Positions 41,789 to 51,530 of a stretch of DNA of 64,000 bases are shown here, one piece after another. The stretch is taken from NCBI RefSeq assembly GCF_000344805.1, contig NC_020453.1, positions 5,737,001 through 5,801,000 on the forward strand, written 5' to 3'. Source of the DNA: Bradyrhizobium oligotrophicum S58. GTDB taxonomy: Bacteria; Pseudomonadota; Alphaproteobacteria; Rhizobiales; Xanthobacteraceae. Position 1 is the stretch's first letter. Each line of letters begins with the position of its first letter. A program made the translations under genes and the position numbers. The notes beneath the pieces were generated by a model. That model saw nothing but the letters and a program-made list of their open reading frames with translations, made no database searches and was not told the origin of the DNA.

Positions 41789-43591
41789 ATGAGCTTCATC
41801 AATCCCGATCCCTTCACGACCCGCCCGGAAATCGACGGCACCTTCGGTGTCGTCACCTCGACGCACTGGCTCGCCACTGCCGTCGGCATGGCGATGCTGG
41901 AGCGCGGCGGCAACGCCTTCGATGCCGGCGTCGCGGCGGCCTTCACCCTGCAGGTGGTCGAGCCGCATCTCAACGGCCCGGGCGGCGACGTGCCGATCAT
42001 CCTGCACGACGCCAGGCGGGGAAAAACCGAGGTGATCTGCGGCCAGGGCCCGGCGCCCGCCGGCGCCACCATCGCGCACTACAAGAGCGAAGGCCTCGAC
42101 ATGGTGCCCGGCACCGGGCTCCTGGCAGCCTGCGTGCCCGGCACGTTCGAGTCCTGGATGCTCTTGTTGCGCGACTACGGCACGATGCGGCTGCGCGACG
42201 TGCTGGAGCCTGCGATCGCCTATGCGCGCGACGGCTATCCGCTGGTCGAGCGCGTCTCGGCGACGATCCAGACCGTGGAGCAGCTGTTCAAGACGCATTG
42301 GCCGACGTCGGCCGCGCTCTACCTGCCGAACGGCGAGGTGCCGCGGCCCGGCACACTGTTCACCAATCCCAAGCTCGCCGAGACCTACGCGCGCATCCTG
42401 AGCGAAGGCGAGAGCGCCGGCGGCGATCGCGATGCGCAGATCGAGCGTGCCCGCAAGGCGTGGTCGCAGGGTTTCGTCGCCGAGGCAATCGACCGCTTCT
42501 GCCGGACCCAGGAGGTCATGGACGTCTCCGGCGCGCGCCACAAAGGCGTGCTGACGGCCGACGACATGGCGCGCTGGCAGCCAACCATCGAGGCACCGCT
42601 CACTTACGAGTACGGCCGCTACACCGTGTGCAAGGCCGGCGTCTGGAGCCAGGGCCCGGTGCTGCTGCAGCAGCTTGCGCTGCTCAAGGGCTTTGCGCTC
42701 GACGGCCTCGATCCGACCGGCCCCGATTTCATCCATTGGCAGATCGAAGCCGCCAAGCTTGCGTTTGCCGACCGCGAGGCGTTCTACGGCGATCCCGCTT
42801 TCGCCGACATCCCGATCGCGACGCTGCTGTCCGATGCCTACAACGACGAACGGCGCAAGCTGATCTCCGACAAGGCCTCGCTGGAGCTGCGGCCCGGCAC
42901 GCTCGAAGGCTACGGCGCCGAGGTGAAGCTGCGCCAGGCCGAGGGAAATCGCGAGGCCGTCGGCGCGATGGGCTCGGGCGAGCCGACCGTCGGCCGTTTT
43001 GGCGAGGTGCGCGGCGACACCGTGCATTTCGACATCATCGACCGCGACGGCAACATGATCTCGGCGACGCCGTCGGGCGGCTGGCTGCAATCCTCGCCTG
43101 TAATCCCTGAGCTCGGCTTCTGCCTCGGCACGCGCGCGCAGATGTTCTGGCTCGAGGAGGATCATCCGGCCGCGCTGGTGCCGGGCAAGCGGCCGCGCAC
43201 CACGCTGTCCCCGAGCATGGCGCTGCGCGACGGCGAGCCTTACGTCGCCTGGGGCTCGCCGGGTGGCGATCAGCAGGACCAGTGGAACACGCAGTTCTTC
43301 CTGCGCCACGTCCATGCCGGCATGAATCTGCAAGAGTCGATCGACGCCCCGGCGTGGCACTCCGAGCATTTCCCGATCTCGTTCTGGCCGCGCACCGCGC
43401 GCCCCGGCGTGCTCGTGGTCGAGAACCGGGTGCCCAAGGCCACCGTCGAGGAGCTGCGCCGCCGCGGCCATGTCGTCGAAATCGGCCCCGACTGGTCGGA
43501 GGGGCGTCTCACCGCCGCCTCGCGCGTCGGACGGCGCCGCCGCGCCGCGGCCAATCCGCGGGGCATGCAGGGCTACGCTGCCGGACGATAG
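41789..43591 (+). CDS. ggt: Gamma-glutamyltransferase family protein
   Basis: This 600-residue Ntn-hydrolase matches gamma-glutamyltranspeptidases. The likely catalytic Thr411 is in RGDTVHFDIIDRDGNMIS, where autocleavage would yield the small subunit; ALERGGNAFDAGVAAAF-like MLERGGNAFDAGVAAAFTLQVVEPH, GPGGD and PRTTLSPSMALRDGEPY are typical. No clear signal peptide is visible, unlike periplasmic E. coli Ggt. The nucleophile motif THFSVVD is altered to TVHFDIID, which is common in distant paralogues such as cephalosporin acylase-like forms. Its place between peptide-transport genes suggests cleavage of imported gamma-glutamyl compounds. Confidence 0.87.
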   Translation: MSFINPDPFTTRPEIDGTFGVVTSTHWLATAVGMAMLERGGNAFDAGVAAAFTLQVVEPHLNGPGGDVPIILHDARRGKTEVICGQGPAPAGATIAHYKSEGLDMVPGTGLLAACVPGTFESWMLLLRDYGTMRLRDVLEPAIAYARDGYPLVERVSATIQTVEQLFKTHWPTSAALYLPNGEVPRPGTLFTNPKLAETYARILSEGESAGGDRDAQIERARKAWSQGFVAEAIDRFCRTQEVMDVSGARHKGVLTADDMARWQPTIEAPLTYEYGRYTVCKAGVWSQGPVLLQQLALLKGFALDGLDPTGPDFIHWQIEAAKLAFADREAFYGDPAFADIPIATLLSDAYNDERRKLISDKASLELRPGTLEGYGAEVKLRQAEGNREAVGAMGSGEPTVGRFGEVRGDTVHFDIIDRDGNMISATPSGGWLQSSPVIPELGFCLGTRAQMFWLEEDHPAALVPGKRPRTTLSPSMALRDGEPYVAWGSPGGDQQDQWNTQFFLRHVHAGMNLQESIDAPAWHSEHFPISFWPRTARPGVLVVENRVPKATVEELRRRGHVVEIGPDWSEGRLTAASRVGRRRRAAANPRGMQGYAAGR

Positions 43592-43603
43592 AGGGCGCTG
43601 ACG

Positions 43604-44311
43604 ATGACCTGGTCGATCATTGCCAAGGACGACCTGACCGGCCAGATCGGCATCGCCGTCGCCACGCGCTTCTTTGCGGTGGGCGCCCGCGTCCCCTTCA
43701 TCGTCGCAGGGCGCGGCGGCATCGCCACCCAGGCGCTGGTCAATCCCTATTACGGCATCGACGGCGCGGCGTTGCTGCGCGATGGCCGGCATCCGCGCGA
43801 GATCGTGCAGCTGCTGACAGCGGCCGATCCAGGCCGCGAGAGCCGGCAGATTCACATCCTCGATTGCGACGGCCAGATCGCAGCCCATACCGGCCGCGAC
43901 TGCATCGACTGGTGTGGCCATCTTCAAGGGGAAGGCTTCTCGATCGCCGGCAACATGCTGGCCGGCGCGCAGGTGCTGGACGAGACCGCGAGCGGCTATC
44001 TCACGAACAGCGCCCTGCCCTTCGCGCAGCGGCTGATCGCGGCGATGAAGGCCGGCGAAGCCGCCGGCGGCGACAAGCGCGGCAAGCAATCGGCGGCGCT
44101 CCTCGTCCACGGCAAGGACGAATGGGCCGAGCTCGACCTGCGCATCGACGACCATGCTGATCCGCTCGCCGAGCTGGAACGCCTGGAGTGCGTCAGCCGC
44201 ACCCACTGGGCCGTCTTCAGGCAGTTCATGCCGACGCGTGACAATCCCGGCGGCGTCACCGATCGCGCCGTCATCAATGCCGCCGTCGCCGCCGCTGCCG
44301 GTCAAACATGA
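43604..44311 (+). CDS. DUF1028 family protein
   Basis: This 235-residue protein matches DUF1028: TWSIIAKDDLTGQIGIAVATRFFAVG, VPFIVAGRGGIATQALVNPYYG and SIAGNMLAGAQVLDETASGYL. The fold resembles Ntn-hydrolases and the family often accompanies peptide transporters or peptidases; its enzymatic reaction is not known to me. It starts 12 nt after the gamma-glutamyltransferase gene, so both are probably made together and act in the same route. Confidence 0.88.
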   Translation: MTWSIIAKDDLTGQIGIAVATRFFAVGARVPFIVAGRGGIATQALVNPYYGIDGAALLRDGRHPREIVQLLTAADPGRESRQIHILDCDGQIAAHTGRDCIDWCGHLQGEGFSIAGNMLAGAQVLDETASGYLTNSALPFAQRLIAAMKAGEAAGGDKRGKQSAALLVHGKDEWAELDLRIDDHADPLAELERLECVSRTHWAVFRQFMPTRDNPGGVTDRAVINAAVAAAAGQT

Positions 44312-44547
44312 CCGGCCGCAGGCGACCGTTCGCAATCGAATGCCCACGCTTGAGGCAACGCATCGCCGCCTTTTTCGACACGACATCTGCACCCGTCGTG
44401 ACGCTCGTCGCAGCCGCAGCAGGCTGAGCCACGCGGAAGGACAGCATGAGCTCGGGGTTGGTATGGATAGTGCACCGACGCAGCTCAAAGGCGCGGTGCA
44501 ATCGCGCAGGCGACAGACGAAGGCCGCATTCGCATGAGGGAAATCAT

Positions 44548-46062
44548 ATGATGAGGAATTGGCGCTCGGCCCTGGTTGCGGCCGCTTTCACGGTCTCGTT
44601 CGGCGCGGTCGCGCACGCGCAGACGACGCTGCGCGTCGGACTGGCCGAAGACCCCGACATGCTCGATCCCTCGCTGGGACGCACCTATGTCGGCCGCATC
44701 GTGTTCTCGGCCTTCTGCGACAAGCTGTTCGACATCGACGAGAAGCTGAACGTCGTGCCGCAGCTCGCGCTGTCGCATGAGACCTCGGCCGACGGCAAGG
44801 CGATGACGATCAAGCTGCGCCCCGGCGTCAAGTTCCACGATGGCGAACCGCTCGACGCCGAAGCCGCGAAATTCTCGATCGAGCGTCACATGAACATGCC
44901 CGGCTCGTTCCGAAAATCGGAACTCGCCAGCGTCGATCATGTCGAGGTCGTCGATCCCCTGACCATCCGGCTGGTGCTGAAGACGCCGTTCGCGCCGCTG
45001 CTGTCCCAGCTCACCGACCGCTCGGGCATGATCATGTCGCCCAAGGCGGTGAGGGAGGAAGGCGACAAGTTCGGCCTGCATCCGGTCTGCGCCGGACCGT
45101 ACAAGTTCGTCGAGCGCGTGCAGCAGGACCGCATGGTGTTCGAGAAGTTCGCCGACTACTGGAACAAGGACAATGTCTTCATCGACAAGATCGTCTACCA
45201 GCCGATCGTCGATGCAACGGTGCGGCTCGCCAACCTGAAATCCGGCGGGCTCGACCTCGTCGACCGCGTGCTCGCCACCGACATCAAGGATGTGCGCGAC
45301 GACAAGAACCTCGTGCTCGCCACCGCGCCGGAGCTCGGCTATCTCGGCCTCACCATCAATGTCGGCAGAGACAAGGCCAAGGGTCCGCTCAGCCAGTCGG
45401 AGAAGGTGCGCCAGGCGCTCGACCTGTCGATCGATCGCGAGGCGCTGAACCAGGTCGTGTTCAACGGCGAGTTCACCGCCGGCAACCAGTGGGTGCCGCC
45501 ATTGCACCCTTACTATCAGAAAGCCTTTCCCGTCCGGCCGCGCGACGTCGCCAAGGCGAAGGCGCTGCTGAAGGAGGCCGGCGTCACCCCCCCCATCAGC
45601 GTCGACTACATGATCCCCAAGGGCGCGGAATACGAGGCGATCGCGCAGGTCGTGCAGTCGATGGCCGCCGAGGCCGGCTTCGACATCAAGATTCGCGTCG
45701 TCGAATTCGCCACGACCTTCAAGCAGGCGCAGGCCGGCGAATTCCAGATCTTCCAGATCAACTGGAGCGGCCGCATCGATCCCGACGGCAATTCCTACGT
45801 ATTCCTGCACAGCGGCGCGCCGCAGAACGACGGCGGCTATTCCAATCCGGAGGCCGACAAGGTCATGGAAGAAGCCCGCGCCATCGCCGATCCGGCGCAG
45901 CGCAGCGCGCTCTATGAGAAGCTGACCAAGGTCGTGCTGAACGACGAGCCGATCATCTATCTGTTTCACCGCAAGCTGCTGTTCGCCCACACCAAGAAGC
46001 TCGAAGGCTACAAGCAGCTGCCCGACGGCCTCGTGCGCGTGATCGGACTGAAGCTGAAGTGA
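44548..46062 (+). CDS. Peptide ABC transporter substrate-binding protein 2 (family 5)
   Basis: This 504-residue periplasmic protein has a Sec signal (RNWRSALVAAAFTVSFGAVAHA) and the family 5 features LRVGLAEDPDMLDPSLGR, MTIKLRPGVKFHDGEPLDAE and a C-terminal LTKVVLNDEPIIYLFHRK. ATG 44548 follows GAGGGAAA by about 7 nt. It is clearly a different protein from the binding protein at 35982. The two permeases that follow (46313, 47256) are its likely partners, but no ATPase follows them. Confidence 0.9.
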   Translation: MMRNWRSALVAAAFTVSFGAVAHAQTTLRVGLAEDPDMLDPSLGRTYVGRIVFSAFCDKLFDIDEKLNVVPQLALSHETSADGKAMTIKLRPGVKFHDGEPLDAEAAKFSIERHMNMPGSFRKSELASVDHVEVVDPLTIRLVLKTPFAPLLSQLTDRSGMIMSPKAVREEGDKFGLHPVCAGPYKFVERVQQDRMVFEKFADYWNKDNVFIDKIVYQPIVDATVRLANLKSGGLDLVDRVLATDIKDVRDDKNLVLATAPELGYLGLTINVGRDKAKGPLSQSEKVRQALDLSIDREALNQVVFNGEFTAGNQWVPPLHPYYQKAFPVRPRDVAKAKALLKEAGVTPPISVDYMIPKGAEYEAIAQVVQSMAAEAGFDIKIRVVEFATTFKQAQAGEFQIFQINWSGRIDPDGNSYVFLHSGAPQNDGGYSNPEADKVMEEARAIADPAQRSALYEKLTKVVLNDEPIIYLFHRKLLFAHTKKLEGYKQLPDGLVRVIGLKLK

Positions 46063-46145
46063 GCATCCGGACCGAGGCTGACGTGATCATTCAGGCTGGA
46101 GCCGAAGTGGGCGTCTCACCTGTGCCAGCGCCTCGCGCGAGGTCT

Positions 46146-46250
46146 GCTCCCTCCCCCCTTGTGGGGGAGGGCTGGGGTGGGGGGTGCCACGCACTCCGAA
46201 TCCCCGTGGGGCACCCCCCTCCCTGTCCCTCCCCCACAAGGGGGGAGGGA
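46146..46250. repeat. C-rich palindromic repeat, family B copy 2
   Basis: GCTCCCTCCCCCCTTGTGGG and its near-complement CCCCCACAAGGGGGGAGGG form a large hairpin with inner GGGTGCC/GGCACCC arms, placed between binding protein 2 and the next permease gene. Confidence 0.75.
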
Positions 46251-46312
46251 ACGCTGACGGAGCCGCCTGCCTCTCGTCGCAGGTCTGTTCATCGCAGCGC
46301 GAGACTCTCATC

Positions 46313-47254
46313 ATGCTGACCTTCCTCGCCAACCGCCTTGCGCAGATCGTCCCGACGCTGTTCTTCGTGTCGATCCTGATCTTTTCGCTGCAGCAATTGC
46401 TGCCCGGCGACCCCGCGCTCGTCATGGCGGGCGAGGAGCGCGACCCGGCCGTGATCGAGCAGATCCGCAAGCAGTACCGGCTCGACCAGCCGATCCCGGT
46501 CCAATACGCCTATTGGGCCAAGGGCGTCCTCACCGGCGATTTCGGCGAGTCGCTGCGCGTGAAGGTGCCGGTGCGCGACCTCATCGTGCAGAAGCTGCCG
46601 GTGACCTTGCAGCTCGGCCTGATGGCGATCGTGATCGCCTTCCTGATCGGCATTCCTGCCGGCATCATCTCGGCGGTGAAGCAGGGCACGGCCTGGGACT
46701 ACGGTGCCAATCTGTTCGCGCTGTGGGGCATCTCGACGCCGAATTTCTGGCTCGGCATCATGCTGATCTTCCTGTTCTCGATCAAGCTCGGCTGGCTGCC
46801 CGCCTCCGGCTACGTGCCGCTGACGGAGGATTGGCGGGCGAGCCTCGCCGCCACCATCATGCCGGCCTTCGTGCTCGGCAACGCAATATCGGCGATCCTG
46901 ATGCGCCACACCCGGAGCGCGATGCTGCAGGTGCTGCACAGCGACTACATCCGCACCGCGCGCGCCAAGGGCATCTCCGAGCGCCAGGTCATCCTTGGCC
47001 ACGCGCTGCGCAATGCCTTGACACCCGTCATCACGCTCGGTGCGCTCGAGCTCGGCACGCTGCTCTCCGGCGCCGTTCTGACCGAGCAGATCTTCTCCAT
47101 TCCCGGCTTCGGCAAGCTGATCGTCGACGCCGTCTTCAACCGCGACTATGCCGTGGTGCAGGGCGTCGTCCTGGTCACCGCGACCGTCTACATCACGCTG
47201 AACCTGATCGCCGACATCGCCTATGTCCTCGTCAATCCGCGGCTGAGGAGCTGA
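46313..47254 (+). CDS. Peptide ABC transporter permease 2a (DppB-like)
   Basis: This 313-residue inner-membrane protein matches DppB/GsiC: FLANRLAQIVPTLFFVSILIFS, QIRKQYRLDQPIPVQY, the coupling region VLHSDYIRTARAKGISERQVILGHALRN and LTEQIFSIPGFGKL. ATG 46313 is used; the longer frame to 46184 begins inside the C-rich repeat. It is followed after 1 nt by the second permease. Confidence 0.91.
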   Translation: MLTFLANRLAQIVPTLFFVSILIFSLQQLLPGDPALVMAGEERDPAVIEQIRKQYRLDQPIPVQYAYWAKGVLTGDFGESLRVKVPVRDLIVQKLPVTLQLGLMAIVIAFLIGIPAGIISAVKQGTAWDYGANLFALWGISTPNFWLGIMLIFLFSIKLGWLPASGYVPLTEDWRASLAATIMPAFVLGNAISAILMRHTRSAMLQVLHSDYIRTARAKGISERQVILGHALRNALTPVITLGALELGTLLSGAVLTEQIFSIPGFGKLIVDAVFNRDYAVVQGVVLVTATVYITLNLIADIAYVLVNPRLRS

Positions 47255-47255
47255 C

Positions 47256-48149
47256 ATGGCCGAAACCATCCTGACAGCCCCATCTGTGTCACACGGCCTC
47301 GCCCCGCTCGAACGCCCGGTGCAGCGCGCGTTGCGCCGCGTCGTCAAGCGCAAGGGCGCAATGATCGGGCTCGGCCTCATCGTGATCTTCATCGTGCTCG
47401 CGGTGTTTGCCCCGCTGGTCGCGCCCTACGATCCCGTGGCCACGAGCTGGTCGCTGGTCCGCAAGGCGCCTACGGCCGCGCATTGGTTCGGCACCGACGA
47501 TCTCGGCCGCGACGTGCTCGCCCGTGTCATCTACGGCGCGCGCGCCTCGCTGATGGCCGGCGCGATCTCGGTCGTCATCGCGCTGTCGATCGGCGTTCCC
47601 ATCGGCATGCTCTCAGGCTACCGCGGCGGCTTCGTCGATGCCCTGATCAGCCGCATCACCGATGCGATGCTGGCCTGCCCGTTCCTGATCCTCGCGATCG
47701 CGCTGGCGGCATTCCTGGGGCCGAGCCTCGGCAATGCCATGATCGCGATCGGCATCACCGCGACGCCGATCTTCGTGCGGCTGACCCGCGGCGAGGTCAT
47801 GAGCGTCAAGGTCGAGGAATATGTCGAGGCGGCGCGCAGCGTCGGCGACTCCGATTGGAAGATCGCGGTCAAGCACATCCTGCCTAACATCATGCCGGCG
47901 CTCTTGGTGCAGGCGACGCTGTCGGTCGCCGCCGCGATCATCGCCGAAGCGGCGCTTTCCTTCCTGGGCCTCGGCCAGCAGCCGCCGAACCCGTCCTGGG
48001 GCAGTATGCTCAACGCCGCCCAGCGCTTCCTCACCAACGCGCCATGGATGGCGATCTGGCCGGGGCTCGCGATCTTCCTCGTCGTGCTGTCGCTGAACCT
48101 CCTGGGCGACGGCCTGCGCGACGCGCTCGATCCGCAGCAGGAGAAGTGA
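47256..48149 (+). CDS. Peptide ABC transporter permease 2b (DppC-like)
   Basis: This 297-residue permease matches DppC/GsiD: LRRVVKRKGAMIGLGLIVIFIVLAVFAPL, HWFGTDDLGRDVLARVIYGARASL, the coupling segment EEYVEAARSVGDSDWKIAVKHILPN and EAALSFLGLG. It ends the locus; downstream lies the convergent RND operon. With no dedicated ATPase, this permease pair probably uses the DppD/DppF-like pair encoded upstream. Confidence 0.91.
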   Translation: MAETILTAPSVSHGLAPLERPVQRALRRVVKRKGAMIGLGLIVIFIVLAVFAPLVAPYDPVATSWSLVRKAPTAAHWFGTDDLGRDVLARVIYGARASLMAGAISVVIALSIGVPIGMLSGYRGGFVDALISRITDAMLACPFLILAIALAAFLGPSLGNAMIAIGITATPIFVRLTRGEVMSVKVEEYVEAARSVGDSDWKIAVKHILPNIMPALLVQATLSVAAAIIAEAALSFLGLGQQPPNPSWGSMLNAAQRFLTNAPWMAIWPGLAIFLVVLSLNLLGDGLRDALDPQQEK

Positions 48150-48293
48150 TCTCCCGTAAACGCTGAGCTGCGTCACTCGTGTCGTCTTGGCCGGGCTTGG
48201 GTCGACGATGACGAGCACAGCTCGGACGCGTCGCGCGCGTCGGCGCTGGCCCGGGACGATAGTGGAGAGCATCGAGAGAACCTACCAAAACAA

Positions 48294-48321
48294 AACGGCG
48301 GCTGCAGGGGCAGCCGCCGTT
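48294..48321 (-). terminator. Terminator between convergent operons
   Basis: Perfect 12-bp stem AACGGCGGCTGC/GCAGCCGCCGTT with a 4-nt loop, followed on the minus strand by TTGTTTTGG. It lies 25 nt after the RND gene stop and could also stop plus-strand transcripts. Confidence 0.8.
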
Positions 48322-48346
48322 GATCTCGATGAGCGCGCGTGACGGC

Positions 48347-51300
48347 TCAGGTCGCCTTCAGCGCGTGGTCGGTCTCGGCGTCGAACTGGGCGATCTCCCG
48401 GGCGCGCTGGGACTTGGCGGCGGCCTGGTGGTTGGTGGCGATCACCGTGTAGACCGCCGGCAGCACGAACAGCGTGAACAGCGTGCCGATCGACATGCCG
48501 GCGACGACGACGAGGCCGATCGAGAAGCGGCTGGCGGCGCCGGCACCGGTCGCGGTCAACAGCGGGATCAGGCCGGTGACCATCGCCGCCGTGGTCATCA
48601 GGATCGGCCGCAGGCGAATGCGCGCCGAGGTTTCGATCGCCCTGCGGCGATCCATCCCCTCGTTCAGCTGCAGCTCGTTGGCGAACTCCACCATCAGGAT
48701 GCCGTGCTTGGTGATCAGCCCGACCAGGGTCAGCAGGCCGACCTGGGTGTAGATGTTCATCGTCGCCATGCCGAAGAACAGCGGGATCAGCGCGCCGACG
48801 ATCGCCATGGGCACGCTGATCATGATGACCAAGGGATCGCGCAGGCTCTCGAACTGCGCCGCCAGCACCAGGAAGATGATGATCAGCGCGAAGCCGAAGG
48901 TGATGGCGAGCTGATTGCCCTCCTGGACGTATTGGCGGGCATCAGCGAGGTAGTCGTGGCTGAAGCCCGACGGCAGGTTCTTGGCCTCCTTCTCCAGGAA
49001 ATCCACGGCCTGGCCAACGGTGACGCCCGGCATCGGCACGGCCGAGAAAGTCGCCGAGTTGAGCTGGTTGAAATGCGTCAGCGAGTTCGGGTCGGTCCCG
49101 GTCTCGATGCTCACGACCGTCGACAGCGGCACCTGCTGGCCGGCCGCGGTCGCAACGTAATAGCCGGACAGCGATTCCGGTGACAGCCGCTTGTCGCGCG
49201 GCACCTGCGGGATCACCTGGTAGGAGCGGCCCTCGAGGTTGAAGCGGTTGATGTAGTTGCCGCCGAGCAGCACGGCGAGCGTGTTGCCGATCGCCTGCAT
49301 GTTGATGCCGAGATCACTGGCCTTGCTGCGGTTGATCCAGACCCGCACCACCGGCTGGTTGAACTCGAGGTCGCTGTCGGAGACGATGAACATGCCGCTC
49401 TTGCGCGCGGCGTCCTTCAGCTTCGCCATCTGCTCATAGACGGCCTGGAAACCGTTGGTCGAGCTGATCACCATCTGTACCGGCAGGCCACCCGGGCCGC
49501 CCGGCAGCGCCGGCAGGTTGAAGGCGAAAGCCTGGACGCCTTCGATCTTCGACAGCTCCGCCTGCACCAGCGGCTTCAGCTTGATCGAGGAGCGCGTCCG
49601 CTCGTCCCACGGCTTCAGCAGCATGCCGGCAAAGCCGCCCTGCGGACCGTTGATGCCGTTCAGCGCGAACCGCAGGTCGGTCTCCGGGAACTTGGCGAAC
49701 GCCTTGTCGAGCTTGTCGCTGTAGAAATTGATGTAGTCGATGTTGGCGTATTTCGGCGCCTTGGTGACCGAGAATACGATGCCCTGATCCTCCTCCGGCG
49801 CCAGTTCCTTGGAGGTGTGCATGTAGAGGAAGCCGACCAGGCCGAGGATCGTCAGCGCGAACAGTCCCGTGACCGGCCGGTAGTCGAGCGAACGGTCGAG
49901 CTGGCGGCCGTACCAGCGCGTCATCGCGCCGAACACCCGGTTGACGAGACGCGCGAAGCGGCCCTCCTCCGCGCTGCGCAGCAGCACCGAGCACATCATC
50001 GGCGACAGCGTCAATGCGATCACGCCGGAGACGATGACGGAGCCGGCGAGCGTGAAAGCGAACTCGCGGAACAGCGAGCCGGTGAGGCCGCCGAGGAAGC
50101 CGATCGGCGCGTACACCGCAGCCAGCGTGATGGTCATCGAGACGACAGGGCCTACGATCTCGCGGGCGCCCTGCAGCGCCGCCTGGACCGGCGCCTTGCC
50201 CTCCTCCAGATGCCGATGGATGTTCTCCACCACCACGATGGCGTCGTCGACGACGAGGCCGATCGCGAGCACCATGGCGAGCAGGGTCAGCAGGTTGATG
50301 CTGAAGCCGAGCGCGAGCATCATCGTGCAGACGCCGATCAGCGACAGCGGGATCGTGACCACGGGGATGATGACCGAACGCAGCGACGCCAGGAACAGGA
50401 AGATCACGACGATGACGATGAGGACGGCTTCGCCGAGCGTGTGCTCGACCTCGTCGATCGACGACTGAATGAACTTGGTGGAGTCATAGGCCACCTTCAT
50501 CTTCATCGACGGCGGCAGGTTGCGCTCGAGGTCGGGGAACAGCGCGCGCACGCCCTTGACGATGTTGAGCGGATTGCCCTGCGGCGTCGCATCGACGCCG
50601 ATGAAGATGGCGCGCTCGCCATTGAAGGCGACGCTCGCATCGGTGCTCTGCGCCGCGAGCTCGACGGTCGCGACGTCCTCCATGCGGACGAAGCCGCCGT
50701 CCTTGGCCTTGACGATCATCCGCTTGAACTGGTTGACGTCGGTCAGGCCGGTATTGGTCGAGATGTTGGAGACGGTGAAGTAGCCCTTGGCCTGGCCGGC
50801 GGCGGACTGGAAATTGTTGGCGGCGATCGCGGCCGCGACATCGGCCGGCGACACGTTGCGTCCGGCCATCTTTTCCGGATTGAGCCAGAGCCGCATCGCG
50901 AAGGTCTGGCCGCCCAGGATGGTGGCGGACGCGACGCCGTCGACCGTGGACAGCACCGGCTGCACCACGCGGGTCAGATAGTCCGAGATCGCCGATCCCG
51001 TCAGCTCCTCGCTGGAGAAGCCGATATACATCACCGACGTGGTCTGGCCGGTGGTCTTGGTCACGATCGGGTCGTTGGATTCCTTCGGAATCAGATAGCG
51101 GACCGAGTTGACCTTGGCGAGCACCTCGGTGAGCGCCTGGTTCGGATCGAAGTTCAGCTTGATGTAGACCTGGATCGTGCTGGTGCCCTGCACCGACGAC
51201 GAGGTGATGTAGTCGACGCCTTCGGCCGACGCCACCGCCTGCTCCAGCGGCGTGGTGATGAAGCCCTGGATCAGGTCGGCCGATGCGCCGGGATAGACGG

Positions 51301-51445
51301 TCGTGACGTTCACGACCGTGTTCGACAGTTTCGGATATTGCCGGATCGGCAGCACGGTCGCGGCGCGCAGGCCGAGCAGCAGGATCAGCAGGCTGACCAC
51401 GACCGACAGCACCGGGCGCTTGATGAAGATATCGGTGAAACGCAT
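48347..51445 (-). CDS. RND multidrug efflux permease (HAE1/AcrB family)
   Basis: This 1032-residue inner-membrane pump has the full RND form: FIKRPVLSVVVSLLILLLGL at the N-terminus, two large periplasmic loops, and two six-span repeats. The proton-relay Asp pair is in AIGLVVDDAIVVVENIHRHLEEG. It exports drugs or other amphiphiles in a tripartite complex with the adaptor encoded just upstream and an outer-membrane channel not found here. It is third in a TetR-adaptor-pump operon and is followed by a terminator. Confidence 0.94.
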   Translation of the reverse strand: MRFTDIFIKRPVLSVVVSLLILLLGLRAATVLPIRQYPKLSNTVVNVTTVYPGASADLIQGFITTPLEQAVASAEGVDYITSSSVQGTSTIQVYIKLNFDPNQALTEVLAKVNSVRYLIPKESNDPIVTKTTGQTTSVMYIGFSSEELTGSAISDYLTRVVQPVLSTVDGVASATILGGQTFAMRLWLNPEKMAGRNVSPADVAAAIAANNFQSAAGQAKGYFTVSNISTNTGLTDVNQFKRMIVKAKDGGFVRMEDVATVELAAQSTDASVAFNGERAIFIGVDATPQGNPLNIVKGVRALFPDLERNLPPSMKMKVAYDSTKFIQSSIDEVEHTLGEAVLIVIVVIFLFLASLRSVIIPVVTIPLSLIGVCTMMLALGFSINLLTLLAMVLAIGLVVDDAIVVVENIHRHLEEGKAPVQAALQGAREIVGPVVSMTITLAAVYAPIGFLGGLTGSLFREFAFTLAGSVIVSGVIALTLSPMMCSVLLRSAEEGRFARLVNRVFGAMTRWYGRQLDRSLDYRPVTGLFALTILGLVGFLYMHTSKELAPEEDQGIVFSVTKAPKYANIDYINFYSDKLDKAFAKFPETDLRFALNGINGPQGGFAGMLLKPWDERTRSSIKLKPLVQAELSKIEGVQAFAFNLPALPGGPGGLPVQMVISSTNGFQAVYEQMAKLKDAARKSGMFIVSDSDLEFNQPVVRVWINRSKASDLGINMQAIGNTLAVLLGGNYINRFNLEGRSYQVIPQVPRDKRLSPESLSGYYVATAAGQQVPLSTVVSIETGTDPNSLTHFNQLNSATFSAVPMPGVTVGQAVDFLEKEAKNLPSGFSHDYLADARQYVQEGNQLAITFGFALIIIFLVLAAQFESLRDPLVIMISVPMAIVGALIPLFFGMATMNIYTQVGLLTLVGLITKHGILMVEFANELQLNEGMDRRRAIETSARIRLRPILMTTAAMVTGLIPLLTATGAGAASRFSIGLVVVAGMSIGTLFTLFVLPAVYTVIATNHQAAAKSQRAREIAQFDAETDHALKAT

Positions 51446-51530
51446 CGCGGCAATCTCGTCAGCAGGAGGCAGCTTCGGGGGTCAACGAGCCGCCTCGTCA
51501 TGGCGGCCCGTCCTTGGATCAGCGCAACGC

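Noticed and set aside
41777..44488. 903-codon minus-strand frame
   Set aside because: It is antisense to gamma-glutamyltransferase and DUF1028, which both have clear family motifs.
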